Shown in pieces: positions 22,521 to 34,300 of a stretch of DNA of 64,000 bases. A program made the position numbers and the translations under genes. The stretch comes from Bathynomus jamesi (taxonomy: Eukaryota > Arthropoda > Malacostraca > Isopoda > Cirolanidae), in the NCBI GenBank assembly GCA_023014485.1, contig JAJOZX010006142.1:213501-277500 (forward strand). Direction: 5' to 3'. A model generated the notes under the pieces. It saw only the letters and a list, made by a program, of their open reading frames with translations. It was not told where the DNA came from and did not search any database. Each line of letters starts with the position of its first letter. The stretch's first letter is position 1.

Positions 22521-23309
22521 TAGGTCGAACATTTGTGTAAATTTTCGTCTGTGACCATTTATTACCCAATGGGTTGAACAGATCATGTATTTTATATTTT
22601 CATATTTTGAATCACTTTTGCTTGTGTTAACGTATGGGTGCGGGGATCTATAAAAAACTTTCTTCAAAGTCTTTTTACCATATACAATAATTACTTTTTG
22701 TAATTTCACCCGCGTTAGGATTTTAATTAAAAAACTGGAAGTCGGGTAAGTCGTTCTTTATGTTACCTCAGCCTTTACACACCCACTGATTTGTTTCAGG
22801 TTAAGTGAAGAGCGATCGTTACACGGAACCCATACAAATCCACAAGGTATATAGGTATATGTTAATGAATTAATACCTTTGTTCTTCGACGTAACAATGA
22901 ATTATTAAGGTATAAGGGCCACTTCATAGTATGTACTATATAAAAAGGTTCTTAAACCAATAATGATTCTTGATGGGTGTGGAATGAAATTCAAAACTCG
23001 ATTTTACAATTAAAATTCAGTTAGTTAGATTATAGGTAACTATATAATCTACTTAAATAAAATGGGTTCCAAGCACTGCACACACATTGCTTTTGAACCA
23101 TTCACTATTTAATTTCTCAATTACAACTTTGGCCAATGTTGATTATTACAAAGTTGTTAGTAATAATGAATTCAAATACAGTGATAGTCATCAAGAAATA
23201 AAGACCGAATTGCGAGTCACTCGACATTTACTGAAAAAATGAACACTGAACAGAAAACATGGATTCAAATCACAACCAAATTGATTCAAATATCGTGGAC
23301 AAAGACACA
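22518..23309. other. AT-rich spacer
   Basis: No supported feature. Confidence 0.4.
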
Positions 23310-23313
23310 TTAA

Positions 23314-23557
23314 CCCTTTAACGACGGATGGTACCTCAAGGTCCACCAGAAATAACAATAAATTGTACTACAATGCCTCGTTTCTATAAATGTTTCTACA
23401 TGTTTATATAGATATCATTTAACTGTCGAGAAAGGAACCCAAAATGTGTATCATTTCAGTGACTAGTTACTAAAATATTTAGTTGTGAATAACAATAAAA
23501 CCTATACGTTCTGGTAACAAGAGTGACTGCATATGCTGCGGACTCGTCCTTAAAGGG
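23314..23557. mobile_element. piggyBac-type MITE with TTAA target sites
   Basis: A 244-bp element flanked by TTAA at 23310-23313 and 23558-23561. Its ends begin CCCTTTAACGACGG and, in reverse complement, CCCTTTAAGGACG. TTAA duplication with CCC-initiated ends is typical of piggyBac. The interior matches the piggyBac-type copy at 53706-54235 in the opposite orientation. Confidence 0.8.
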
Positions 23558-23561
23558 TTAA

Positions 23562-24955
23562 GAGAGCTTAATTAAGCTAACTAAAATGGTAAAACTTATT
23601 AAAAATAAAAAAAGAAACATACTTTTCTTCACTGTACAAAACAAATTATTTATCAGTGTTGGCATCCTGGGGAAAATATCCTAATTTATGTTGAGAATTA
23701 CTGTAAAACAAAAAGTATAATCAACCTACATCGGAACATCAATATAGGCATTATACTCGTACAGTGTAAACACGAAAGCTCCTATATCATTTTAAGTCGA
23801 AGTACCTACGTGGGCTTTTCATAACTTTAGCTTCCAAGTAGCAAAGGATTCCCATAATAATAGTGACCATATAAGTTCCCTTTTTGGTATGTTAAAAAAA
23901 AATAGCCAATAAGTTTCCGGTTAGACCTTGCGGTCCTTAATTCTAAAACTTTATCTTAAACTATTTTGAATTATAATATGGAACCAAACGATTTAATATT
24001 TTCATAGCATAGTGATTTCTACTGCTTACAGTGTAACAGGAGGAGATTGTAGACACCAATCGACCAGGGAAGAACTCCGGGAGGACATTTGGCAGGAGAG
24101 AGGGAATGCTGGAACTCCTATTTCTCCTGTCACTGTCCTCCTTAGCTGATCTTTTTCCTTGTCTCATCTACTTTGTAAGCAGTCCAGCATGCCATCAAAC
24201 ACACAGTTCTCCCTCTATTCTTCACTACACACACATGCATTTTACACAATACACAATCTTCTCAAAATTTATTTTAAAAAAATGGCATTATGAGCCGCGG
24301 AGACCTTGATTTCAGCTCAGCTCTCTTCTATTGTACTAAGAAGTCCTGTAAAAATTGCAGTATGAAATAGAAGGGACTTCATTTACTAGAAAAAAAAATA
24401 GTTTCTCTGCTGGGACTCAACACCCTGCTGATATAAATGGAACAAAACCTTTAGGCTTTAATCTATTTACCACAATATAAACAAGTACTTAAGTTTGGCA
24501 TAAGTCTAAATGTGCAATTTGATTTTCCAAAAACCTCATTAATACAAAAAACAAAGAATGAGAATTTTCTTAAATTTAAAAAAAAAAATCCTATTTGGAA
24601 ATCTTGCATTATGATTGTATTTGTTAATGACCAATAACTTTCGGTCCCAGTAATAAGGCCAGCAAATGAAGTTCCGGATTATCTCTGTCCTTCCTAAAAT
24701 GGAATTCATGCAGAAGCGAAAATGCTGCAGTACATTTAATAATTACATTACATAGTCAAACGGAACTCTATTTATAAAGCTGTGTGTTTTGTGTGTTTAT
24801 TCATATAACAAATGAGTAACCCATCCTTTGCATTAACAAGTGCGTTGACTGTGACACAGCTCCATATCTTCGGAAAATATACTGATCGAAGTTAAGGATG
24901 CCTCGCTGTTAATAAGGGTGTTGGATCTTCATGTACCTACAGTAGAATTTAAACG
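23562..24955. other. AT-rich spacer
   Basis: No gene that I can support. Open frames around 23961-24309 lack recognisable motifs. Confidence 0.4.
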
Positions 24956-25338
24956 TCAAATTTGTTTCGCCCTTTCACCAAATTGCCGCCCTTGCCACGA
25001 TACTATCCCACCATATTTTAGTGGCCTAAAGACAGTGAAGATGTAAGACTTTCTCTTACACCCACATTCGACCTTCAGATATGAACTGCTCTTCTGAAAT
25101 CTGAATTCATCGGAGAACACAACGTGTCTCCAAAAATCAAGGGTCTTACCATTTCCGTAGCCCACTCTTTTCGACGGCTTTTATAACTTTCACAAAGAAG
25201 GGCTCTCCGATGTAAAACAACTACACGCCTTCCATAAAAAAAGGCGGTAGAAATGTCGGCATTCTGTATGTACTCTGATTCGCTCGAGTAGTGCAGATGA
25301 TATTTGCTCCTAACTGTTAGTTCACGCATGTTGAGCAA
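24956..25338 (-). pseudogene. Tc1-like transposase fragment
   Basis: On the minus strand ALLCESYKSRRKEWATEMV shifts frame into KTLDFWRHVVFSDEFRFQKS, the first catalytic Asp block (FSDE) of a Tc1 transposase, then a decayed VWxxCGCKRK-like and KYGGIVSWQG region. The rest is missing. Old and non-functional. Confidence 0.6.
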
Positions 25339-25479
25339 GGATACACTCCTTTCTTGGTGTCAAAGTTGATGGTTTTCCTGATCTATTTTACCTATTTTAA
25401 ATGAAAATAACGAATCGAACCGAATCGAACCAATACAAACGTAAGCCAACTGAACTGAACTTAACCCGCTATGAATTAA

Positions 25480-25567
25480 CCTCTTAACGACTGAATTTTT
25501 TGTAGGGTTAAGTTATAAGTGCGTGTATTAGAAACGGTACAAATTCGACCCAGTGGTCCAAAAGAGG
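25480..25567. mobile_element. Short TTAA-flanked MITE
   Basis: An 88-bp element with ends CCTCTT and AAGAGG, flanked by TTAA at 25476-25479 and 25568-25571. The left end CCTCTTAACGAC resembles the piggyBac MITE end at 23314. Confidence 0.55.
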
Positions 25568-25589
25568 TTAAATAGACTTGATAAGAACA

Positions 25590-25760
25590 CTAAAATGTAT
25601 GGGATATTTAACTTCCTTCGTAATGGCAAAGGTAATGTGACGGAAGAGACCTACAATTTTACGTGGGATCCAAACTATGGGATCGCAGCACCATCTGAAC
25701 GCGGACGAAAGCCACCCATCCAACAACTAAGCAGACCTAACGTAGATTAACCTCCCTGAT
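25590..25760 (+). repeat. Dispersed fragment sharing a block with 1653-1874
   Basis: Contains CTACAATTTTACGTGGGATC, shared with the minus strand near 1800. The short open frame here is not convincing as a gene. Confidence 0.35.
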
Positions 25761-25834
25761 CAAACAGGAAGCGATTTTCACATAGCCACGACGTAGGACA
25801 AATAGACCTTTTTATCTTATGTATGCGTGGAATG

Positions 25835-26312
25835 CAGGGTTGTGGAGTCGGAGTCGGAGAGTCGGAGTCGTGGAGTCGCACGTTTCAGGGCGGAGTCGGA
25901 GTCGGAGTCGGTAAAAAACTTCCGACTCCAATTTCTGTGTCCTGTGTCACCCTTAATTTCTAAACCCTAAATACTAACATTTAGGTTATTTAGTTTTTTT
26001 GGTCAATAAACCTTATTCATTGATAGCCCCTAGATTAAGTTTTTTTAATATTTTTTTTACATTTTCAGAATATACAATTAATATTTATTTAAATATAAAA
26101 TATAAAATTTCACACTTAGTGTGGTGGTGGTGAAATGTCTTATTATTATGATAATTATAGAGTGAAACACTAGAGGAGTCGGAGTCGTATATTTAAAATG
26201 TAAGGAGTCGGAGTCGTATATTTAAAATGTGAGGAGTCGGAGTCGGATTTTTAGATTTTTTACAATGTGTGGAGTCGGAGTCGGAAAATTTTGGACCGAC
26301 TCCACAACCCTG
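25835..26312. mobile_element. Non-autonomous hAT element with GGAGTC arrays, copy 2
   Basis: Ends CAGGGTTGTGGAGTCGG and complement, flanked by a perfect 8-bp duplication GTGGAATG (25827-25834 and 26313-26320). Tandem GAGTCG words occur inside both ends. It is in the opposite orientation to, and shares interior blocks (for example TAGAGTGAAACACTAGAGGA) with, the copy at 11113-11722. No transposase. Confidence 0.95.
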
Positions 26313-26399
26313 GTGGAATGTTTAGAAATCAACGTCATGCAAGTCAATTATTATGCCATTCAACACGACATCTGATCGACTTGACATTCTATCAAGAAT

Positions 26400-26670
26400 A
26401 TATTGTGGGCTACATTAAGTTAGGTTAGGTTAAGTTATCTTAAGTTTCTAGTGTCGATGTTACAATCTTGTCGATCCGACGAATAAAGGTGGTCCATTTG
26501 ACCTTCCTTGTTTCTTATATAAGCAAAATGTCGATTCGGTTAATTTAGCTCAGATTACGTTGGGTTAGAAAGGGAGAGGTTGAGTTAGATTAAGTTAGAG
26601 ATAAACTTGGTCTAACGCTAACCGAACCCAGCCAAGTTAAGTTAATTTACGCTGAACTAGATTAGATTAG
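26400..26670. repeat. Degenerate TTAGG/TTAAG patches
   Basis: Several short runs such as AGTTAGGTTAGGTTAAGTTA, in both orientations, in otherwise unassigned DNA. Confidence 0.45.
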
Positions 26671-26703
26671 AAAGTGTTCGACCCTCGTGAAAATAAATAA
26701 GTA

Positions 26704-26706
<3 letters not shown>

Positions 26707-26775
<69 letters not shown>

Positions 26776-26790
26776 TGTGTGTGTGTGTGT
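26707..26790. repeat. (TA)n then (GT)n microsatellite
   Basis: Long TA tract followed by GT repeats, adjoining a foldback element. Confidence 0.95.
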
Positions 26791-27020
26791 GCTACAATGT
26801 GTAAAACCCGTCATTTCTCTTAATGCCTAAAAATTGCAGACATTTATGGTAATTCGATTAAGCGATTAATGACTTCGTGAAGGTTAGGCTAGGTTAAGTT
26901 AGGGTGGTTAGGTTAGGTTAGTAATGCGTATTACCTATGTTTAAGGGTCACAGGTATTACGCGAAATGCCTGAAATTTTTAGACATTACATGAAATGACG
27001 GGTTTCAACACTGACTCTGT

Positions 27021-27023
<3 letters not shown>
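26791..27023. mobile_element. Foldback/MITE with TTAGG-rich centre, copy 4
   Basis: About 230 bp with inverted arms of about 50 bp containing AAACCCGTCATTTC and TCTAAAAATT. The centre holds GTTAGGTTAGGTTAGTAATG. Its right end reads GTTACAGAGTCAG in reverse complement, like the ends of the foldback at 58759-59120. Both flanks are (TA)n. Confidence 0.65.

Positions 27024-27085
<62 letters not shown>
27024..27085. repeat. (TA)n microsatellite
   Basis: Right flank of the foldback element. Confidence 0.95.
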
Positions 27086-27090
<5 letters not shown>

Positions 27091-27447
27091 TTATAGAAAA
27101 AATTCATTATACCAAATCACAATTTTCTTACTGGTTTATTTCTATAATTATCTAAAACAGAAGATGTTTTCTGTTGTCTTCTTTTTCTATTTTTACTATT
27201 TTAATTACGATTATTTTATTACCATTATTTTAACTCTGAAACTTGTTTGGATGTGATTGACGGTTTGGCGTTTGTTCACGAAATATTACTTTCAAAAATT
27301 ATTAATTAACGAGTCTCAGCATAGAATTTAATATCCCCCCCAATTTTTAATATTTGATTTCTCTCCTTTTCAATATATATAGTATATATATATATATATC
27401 AACATTTGTCACACACACACATAATATATATATATATATATGATGAA

Positions 27448-27585
27448 TAAAACCACGAAGGAAAGGAAACACAGAATGGTGCTCAAGCGCTTTCGTCTAA
27501 TGACATCCTCAGGAACACTGAAGTACATAAAGAGTTACAGCCTACGTGTTACTTTCGTGAAATAATTCATATATATATATATGCA
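27448..27585 (-). repeat. Penelope-associated terminal repeat with hammerhead-like motif
   Basis: Shares TGATGAATAAAACCACGAAG and TCAAGCGCTTTCGTCTAATG with copies at 36318-36480 and (inverted) 40190-40340. On the minus strand CTGAGGA (27512-27506) is followed by a short stem-loop GTC-ATTA-GAC and GAAA (27494-27491), the core order of a hammerhead ribozyme. Confidence 0.6.
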
Positions 27586-27599
27586 ATGTATTAAACTGT

Positions 27600-28480
27600 T
27601 TTATAGCATCATACAATTATGTCGAATGAAGACTTACAAATACTTTCCGACTACAATAAATGAAAAAGCAACATCTGTTAAAATTGTAGAATGTCTACCT
27701 TTGAAAACAGTTACGAGCCATAACCAAATAAATTTTGTATACGCTTCATTAAATCATTTAAAGTATCTTTTTTAATCCGAGGTGAAAGTCATCGAACGAG
27801 ATTTAAAACCAATTTTTCAGAGGCAAATAAAGCGTAATTTTTCACCGGTATCACGTCCTTATTCGTAAATAAGGTAATCATTTTCTAGTTTAAAAATACG
27901 TTGAATAACGACTCGGTATTCCATTTGGTGATCTAAACATCATCCAACCATCCTTAAGGTCGGACGAAACGCCTTCACTATCAATATGGACACGAATTAA
28001 TATGAAATACGAGACAGTCGTTCTTTCACACTAAAATTCACCGCTCTCATCAGTTAGATTTAACGATGGAGAAGGAATAGGAATAGGAATTTAATTATAA
28101 TTTACTTAGTTTAAGTTTTAAAACGAATGGGTCAACATGTGTGACCGATCTGATTGCTGTGAGGGAAGCTGCCTTGTCTTCAACAACCTTTTTTTTTCTC
28201 TTCTCTCTCTTTCTGCGTTCCCGACTTTTACTTTTAAACTCATTGCAGACGCGATGCCAACCAACCTTTTTATTCCAAGTAGCCGATGAGCGTTTTTGAA
28301 ATCGGTCTTTTGGCACTTATCGCTAATGTACATTGGCGCGCTAAAACGGATAGTTTAAAAAATAATAATAATAGTAATTAGTGAAACGAGTTATTGCCTT
28401 TGAGCAACGTACTTTTTTATCATTTATTTTCTTCCTCTGTTAAATGTATCCGTAGGTGTTACATCTTTTATATATATATA
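27600..28480. other. AT-rich spacer
   Basis: No gene supported. Overlapping minus-strand frames at 28095-28333 are Lys/Arg-rich and match nothing I know. Confidence 0.35.
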
Positions 28481-28519
28481 TATGCACTAAATCACAGAAC
28501 AACACGTGATCTTATGAAT

Positions 28520-28705
28520 AAGCAAACAACCACAGGGAAAAGGAAAAAGAAACACGAAATCCGAGCGCTTTCGAGATATGTTCACATCTTTAGGGAAAAA
28601 CAAGAAATATTTCTTGTTTTTCCCTGAAGATGTGAATATATCACGAAAGCGCTCGGATTTGTGTTTCTTTTTCCTTTTCCCTGTAGTTGTTTATAGTTGT
28701 TTGCT

Positions 28706-28706
<1 letters not shown>
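28520..28706. repeat. Near-perfect palindrome with hammerhead-like motif
   Basis: Two arms of about 90 bp with almost no loop (centre about 28607). The plus strand of the right arm reads CTGAAGA (28624-28630), then T, stem GTGA (28632-28635), loop, stem TCAC (28641-28644) and GAAA (28645-28648) followed by GCGCTCGG. Imperfections between the arms argue against an artefact. Confidence 0.75.

Positions 28707-28735
<29 letters not shown>
28707..28735. repeat. (TA)n microsatellite
   Basis: Short TA tract beside the palindrome. Confidence 0.85.
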
Positions 28736-28736
<1 letters not shown>

Positions 28737-29037
28737 AAAATTGTGATGAAAAATTTGTGATTAAAGTTTGGAAAATACTCACAATACTGCTAAAACTAAA
28801 GAGAGTTTTCTGTAAGATTTCGATAGAAAAGGAAAACGTTTGTGCCAAAATTAAACTTTTACGTCAAAATGCGTTCGTTTTATGTCATTTTGTTTGCGCC
28901 AAAACGTACCTTTCGAGTGTGGTAATTCTTTTAGGTTCTAATATGGTGTATATAAATCTACCTACGAGTTCAACCTATAAGTTCACTTAGAATCGGAAAC
29001 GTCAGTCTAGAGAACAACAAACTAAACTTTCTTCTAA

Positions 29038-29627
29038 AGGGTGATCCAGAGAAATGGGACCCAAAAGAAACCCCCTGTAACTCTTAAAGTATAAGTCCTT
29101 TTATAAAAATCATACGCATCATTCGAAAGAGGAAGTTACACAGTTTTGTACAGGATTGTATAGGTTTTGACAATACAAGACAAGATAAAGATACAAAACA
29201 AAATAAAAGTGTTAGTTAAAACTAACCCTTCAAGATGACTGCATGGACTGTGGAACAGCTGCGTTTCATAACTGAGCAATATTATGAGCATGGAAGAAGT
29301 GTAGTTCAGCTCAAAGATCTTTCAAGACAAATTTTCAGATGTCAAAATCACCTTCTAAGAGCTGAAACTACACTTCTTCCATGCTCATAATATTGCTCAG
29401 TTATGAAACGCAGCTGTTCCACAGTCCATGCAGTCATCTTGAAGGGTTAGTTTTAACTAACACTTTTATTTTGTTTGTATCTTATCTTGTCTTGTATTGT
29501 CAAAACCTATACAATCCTGTACAAACTTGTAACTATCCTCTTTCGAATGATGCGTATGATTTATAAAAGGACTTATACTTTAAGAGTTACAGGGTTTCTT
29601 TTGGGTCCCATTTCTCTGGATCACCCT
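29038..29627. mobile_element. mariner-like foldback element, full palindrome
   Basis: A 590-bp palindrome with arms near 290 bp beginning AGGGTGATCCAGAGAAATGG on each strand. Each arm carries the start of a transposase. Arms differ by several substitutions and indels. The sequence between the arms is only about 20 bp. The centre and right arm recur at 30960-31378. Confidence 0.85.
29235..29369 (+). pseudogene. Transposase N-terminal fragment in foldback
   Basis: Encodes MTAWTVEQLRFITEQYYEHG then RSVVSAQRSFKTNFQ, the first helix-turn-helix of an IS630-Tc1-mariner-type transposase; the frame is broken here by a 1-bp deletion but intact for 43 codons in the sister copy at 30979-31110. The rest of the gene is replaced by the inverted arm. 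Confidence 0.7.
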
Positions 29628-29631
29628 ATAT

Positions 29632-29643
29632 ATAATATATATA

Positions 29644-29690
<47 letters not shown>
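29632..29690. repeat. (TA)n microsatellite
   Basis: TA tract between the foldback and the hAT copy B. Confidence 0.95.
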
Positions 29691-29694
<4 letters not shown>

Positions 29695-30958
29695 ATGTAG
29701 CGGATGTCATTTTTTTCACATCCGCGGATGCGGATGCGGATGAGGATGTTTGATTTCAACATCCGCGGATGCGGATGCGGATGTCTACATTTTCGTTATT
29801 TTTTAGGATATATTCGAGATTTGTTGTGTTTAACGTATATAATAAGTTATTATATAGAGAGAGCTGTAGCTATAATGTAGTATAATTGATTAATTGTACA
29901 ATAATTGCTGTACTTTTCTCTGAACATATAAAATAATATCAAGCATCTAAACTAATATAGAAATCAATTAGTGAAATCGTCTGCAAATAATTCGTTATAT
30001 TTTGTTGAGTTCAGCCACAATTAGAAACCATAATTGTGTTACCAGGATGCGGGACGTGAACCCAACTCAAATGCACCCCACCGACCTCTTTCCCCAACCT
30101 CCACCCTTATAGAAAGAGATCTTTAATTAGCTTGATAACTATTTATATTAAGTTTAAAGTTTTATTAGGCATATTTATAAATGAGTAATTAAATAAAGTA
30201 AACTAAGATGTTCATCGTTAATGTTCAAACTTAATTATAGGAAGGTTATGCTTAAGGAACATTAATTTTTCTGCCTTTTCTGCTGCCAGTCTGTTTCTCT
30301 TTTCATCATATATTAATCCAGCACTGCTAAATAATCTCTCGCTTGGTACGTTTGTTGGAGGACAGGCTAAATGTTTCCTTCCAAGTTTACTCAAGTACGG
30401 ATAGATATTCTGCGTTTTTCCACCAACTAATAGGATTGTCACATGCAGCCAGGCGTTTTTCTTGGTGATAGCTCTCGATCATTTTTACTACATCTTTTGA
30501 CATCGCGTAGGTCTCGTCATCGCTGCTTGACTCAAGAAACTGAGAGAGAGATTCTGTGATAGATTTGCTTGTTGAAGGTTGGTTCTGTCACTGAAACTTT
30601 TATTTTTTGTGGGTGGCGAAGCGACAGATTCAAGAGATTGAAGCTCTTCAACTGCTTTGCCAAGTGATGATTTAACTCGTTCTAATGTACTAGGTGAAAA
30701 TAACTTAGCTTTGTAACGTGGATCTAAGTAGGTTGCAAGAGAGTAACTTCATACAAGAACAGCCTCTCGTCTTGTCGCTTGCATCACTTTTGCGCACAAT
30801 GAACTAGTTCTATTAATATAGTAGAATTTGATAATTTCCGCTTATTAATGATGTTTTATCTCAACGGTCCACATCCGCACGACATCCGCAGTCCAAAGTG
30901 CGGATGCGGACGCGAGAAAAATGTGCGGATGTTCCGCGGATGTGACGTACATCACTAA
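29690..30958 (-). mobile_element. hAT element, GCGGAT-array family, copy B
   Basis: Inverse orientation of copy A (15463-16748). Ends GTGATGTAGCGGATG and ACATCACTA, with GCGGAT arrays inside both. Left flank is (TA)n; right flank is the interior of a foldback element (AATTAAAACTAACCC). Interior collinear with copy A at high identity. Confidence 0.85.
30218..30745 (-). pseudogene. hAT transposase, C-terminal part
   Basis: Minus-strand equivalent of copy A: YLDPRYKAKLFSPSTLERVK, KRLAACDNPISWWKNTQNIY, HLACPPTNVPSERLFSSAGL and LMFLKHNLP, stop at 30218-30220. Here the YHQEK to ISWW join is in frame, unlike copy A, but a TGA/indel occurs near 30575 in the Ser/Thr-rich linker. The N-terminal half is absent in both copies. 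Confidence 0.8.
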
Positions 30959-30959
30959 T

Positions 30960-31378
30960 TAAAACTAACCCTTCAAGATGACTGCATGGACTGTGGAACA
31001 GCTGCGTTTCATAACTGAGCAATATTATGAGCATGGAAGAAGTGTAGTTTCAGCTCAAAGATCTTTCAAGACAAATTTTCAGATGTCAAAATCACCTTCT
31101 AAGAGCTGAAACTACACTTCTTCCATGCTCATAATATTGCTCAGTTATGAAACGCAGCTGTTCCACAGTCCATGCAGTCATCTTGAAGGGTTAGTTTTAA
31201 TAACACTTTTATTTTGTTTTGTATCTTATCTTGTCTTGTACTGTATTGTCAAAACCTATACAATCCTGCACAAACTTGTAACTATCCTCTTTCGAATGAT
31301 GCGTATGATTTTATAAAAGGACTTATACTTTAAGAGTTACAGGGGTTTCTTTTGGGTCCCATTTCTCTGGATCACCCT
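30960..31378. mobile_element. mariner-like foldback element, one outer arm missing
   Basis: Second copy of the 29038-29627 palindrome that starts in the middle of the left arm (AAAACTAACCCTTCAAGATG) and ends at the same terminus (TGGATCACCCT). It contains the 43-codon transposase start at 30979-31110. Its missing left arm lies where hAT copy B now ends. Confidence 0.8.
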
Positions 31379-31385
31379 TTATATT

Positions 31386-34300
31386 AGAAACGGTAATTTT
31401 TATTGCCAAACTTAACCTAACCTTTACTTTTATTGTTGTATAAATGTGAAATGTTAAGTCGCATTTCATTGTAAGGATTATCGCAATCGAAATAAGTATT
31501 GACGCAATCGAAACGTGCACAAAAACTCACGTTTGTCGCGTAGATCGAGGAAAACATGACTGAATAAAAATCCATTTAATTAGCAGTTTTTCGATGACTT
31601 CAAAACCACAGGAAAAGTAAAAATATTTTCCTTTCCTCTTTGTACAATTAATTTAATATTCATTGTGATAATGTATAACTTCCATATTAATTCAAAGCTT
31701 TAAAATTAGTTACGCTACACCATATAATGATGGTCTTTCATTACTTATTTTCAAAAATGTTCTTTTGTCCACTTAATTTAAAGGTCTTCTTCCTTTCCTT
31801 TTACCTTGAAAAGTTAATTAAAAAAAAGGAAAACAGATTCATTTCGAATCGAAATATACTTCTTTTGAAAAATATATACTGTATGGGATGTTACGTATAG
31901 CGAGGATTATTTTATAACTTCCACTTAATCAAAAACACCCGTGTTTATCTAGTAAAAAATGTCCGCCAAAGTTCAACATGAGGACAGCCTCCACTCACCG
32001 TGCAGATAAATTGCGCCTAAAAACGTGGTTATTACGTCGCGTGGCGAGAACGAAGAGGAATCATTAGAAACCAAATAATTTTAATTTTAGTCTCCCCTTT
32101 TTAATGCATTGAACGAGAGATCTTTCATATGAATGCACGAAGGTTCTCCCTCTCTCCCTTCCTCGGTTCATAATTGGAAAAGTACAGGAAAAGGATGAGA
32201 AATTGTACACGTGTTTTATGGATTGGCTTTCCTACACCGAAGTTTATGTATAAAATATAAATCTGGAAAGAACGAGGGAATAAATGGTGTTACACAGATA
32301 TAAATTAATGAATACCGCCAACGGTGTATAAAGAATCTCGTTCGAGTTATTATTATTGAATAATGATAGTTGACAAAAAAGATAAAATTAATTTTGAACT
32401 TTATAAATACTTGATAATATCTTACAGTAAATGTCAAATTAAAACCAAAATATTCCAAATGTTTTTTTCTTTTGAATTCCTTCTATAAGTTTCCCTTTTT
32501 TCTTTAATCGTTTCTTCTCTTCTTTTATCTCCTTTCTTTCTTCCTTACTCTTCTCCTCTCTATGAACGGATGGAAAAACGCCGTTTCCCGCATGGACTCC
32601 ACCTTTTCACTGCGGGATCGTATTCCTTTCCCGTGAAGCGGTGTCCTGTTTCTTCGACAAACCAGAAAACCTTTGTAAGGTCACGGAAGAAACAGGCGAC
32701 CCAAACTCGATCTCGGCTCTTAATTTACATACATAATATATCACAGCGGTAAAAGAGAGAGGCAGGCTAATCAACAACATAAAAAGGAAAGGTTGAGAGT
32801 TATCAATTAAAAGCTATTTGAAAATAATCAAAAGATTCAACTTTCCTTTCCCTTAAATGGAGCGAGAGAAGAGAACGATTTCTGGACACGGTCAACAAAG
32901 GTCGCTCTCGGTTGATCTTTGCGGAGCCTTCACTGACCTCACGTTTTACGGTCATTAACGTCATTCCTCTCGACGGTACGACGTTGATAATTAGAATGTA
33001 GGCAAAATGATGAATTAGCCACATCCTCAACCACCTGTTAATATATCTACTTTAAATAACTTAATCACTCACTGTGGACTTTTTACCCAATGCACGATAA
33101 GTGTATTTTAAAACGTATAATAACACTCATTATGTTTTTAACGATTAAATGAGGATTGTACATATATAGTTAGTCTTCGTACATCATAAAAGATGACGTA
33201 AAACTATTCCTTTCCAATTGTGCACATTTAATAATAAACAACTTTTGCTTTTGACTATGAATTTTTTCTTTAAGTGAACTTTTAAAAAGGGATTGCAAAG
33301 TACAAATACAAAAAAAAATATGTTCAGTATTCAATTGGTATCTTGAAGGTACAAATCTAATTGTCGTTCGCTATTTTCCTTCAAAGTATTACAAATAAAT
33401 TATTTAAAAGATGTACGGATGAAAAGCATTTACGATCTACATTCTGAATACCAAATGCGAACATCTGGATGGGAAGGGTGAGGCAATGCTCATGCCACGG
33501 GAGAATTATCCGCACACAAAAAAACAATTTTAACCGCTATGTAGAGGAATGTGCAACTGCCCCGAGCATAAACTAAATTATCAGGTTTGAAATGTTCAAT
33601 ACGAATTTCATAATTATTATTATTATAATATTATAATAATAATAATTATTAATAATAATAATTACGTATATATTACCATTATTTGTAGTTGGTATATGTA
33701 TTAAGATTCTTATACTATGTTCAGATTAAAAGAAACATCTGTCCCAGGTTAAAACTATTTACTTTATGGTTGAAATCTAATTATTTGCCTTTAACTCGTA
33801 CCAAATCTAAGTTAAAAACAACGGCAAAAAAGGTAAATACTACCCTTTTACTTCGTCACATACGAAAATGGGAGTTTACTTTTGTAAAATTAAATACATA
33901 TTATCAATCGATGTTTTTACAAACATCAATTTGAGCGCGGATCAAATAACCGACAAAAACAAATTAAAAAATTACAAAACTCTTTACTCGCTTTAAAATT
34001 AACAACATGCCAAATTTTACGCATCAAAAACTGAGTTAACCTTTCATCTAATAACAGTGATTAAAGTCATGTCAGGAGTGAATTCCCATTAATGGAAGAA
34101 ATTAAACATTTTGGATCATATACAAGTATAAATATTATCAAAATGTCGGCGCAAATAAAAATCAAAGTCGGACAGAAAGCAGCGTAGCATAAAACACGAC
34201 ATGCCCCGTTACATTGCTGTACAATTCCCTTTTCAACTTTACAAAGTGCGTTTAAGGTCAGACGTTTTAGACGTTTTTCAGGCCTGCGAGAGGCCTAAGG

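Noticed and set aside
28095..28333. Two overlapping Lys/Arg-rich minus-strand frames
   Set aside because: Both frames look equally coding, neither has a known motif, and no splice or repeat context supports them.
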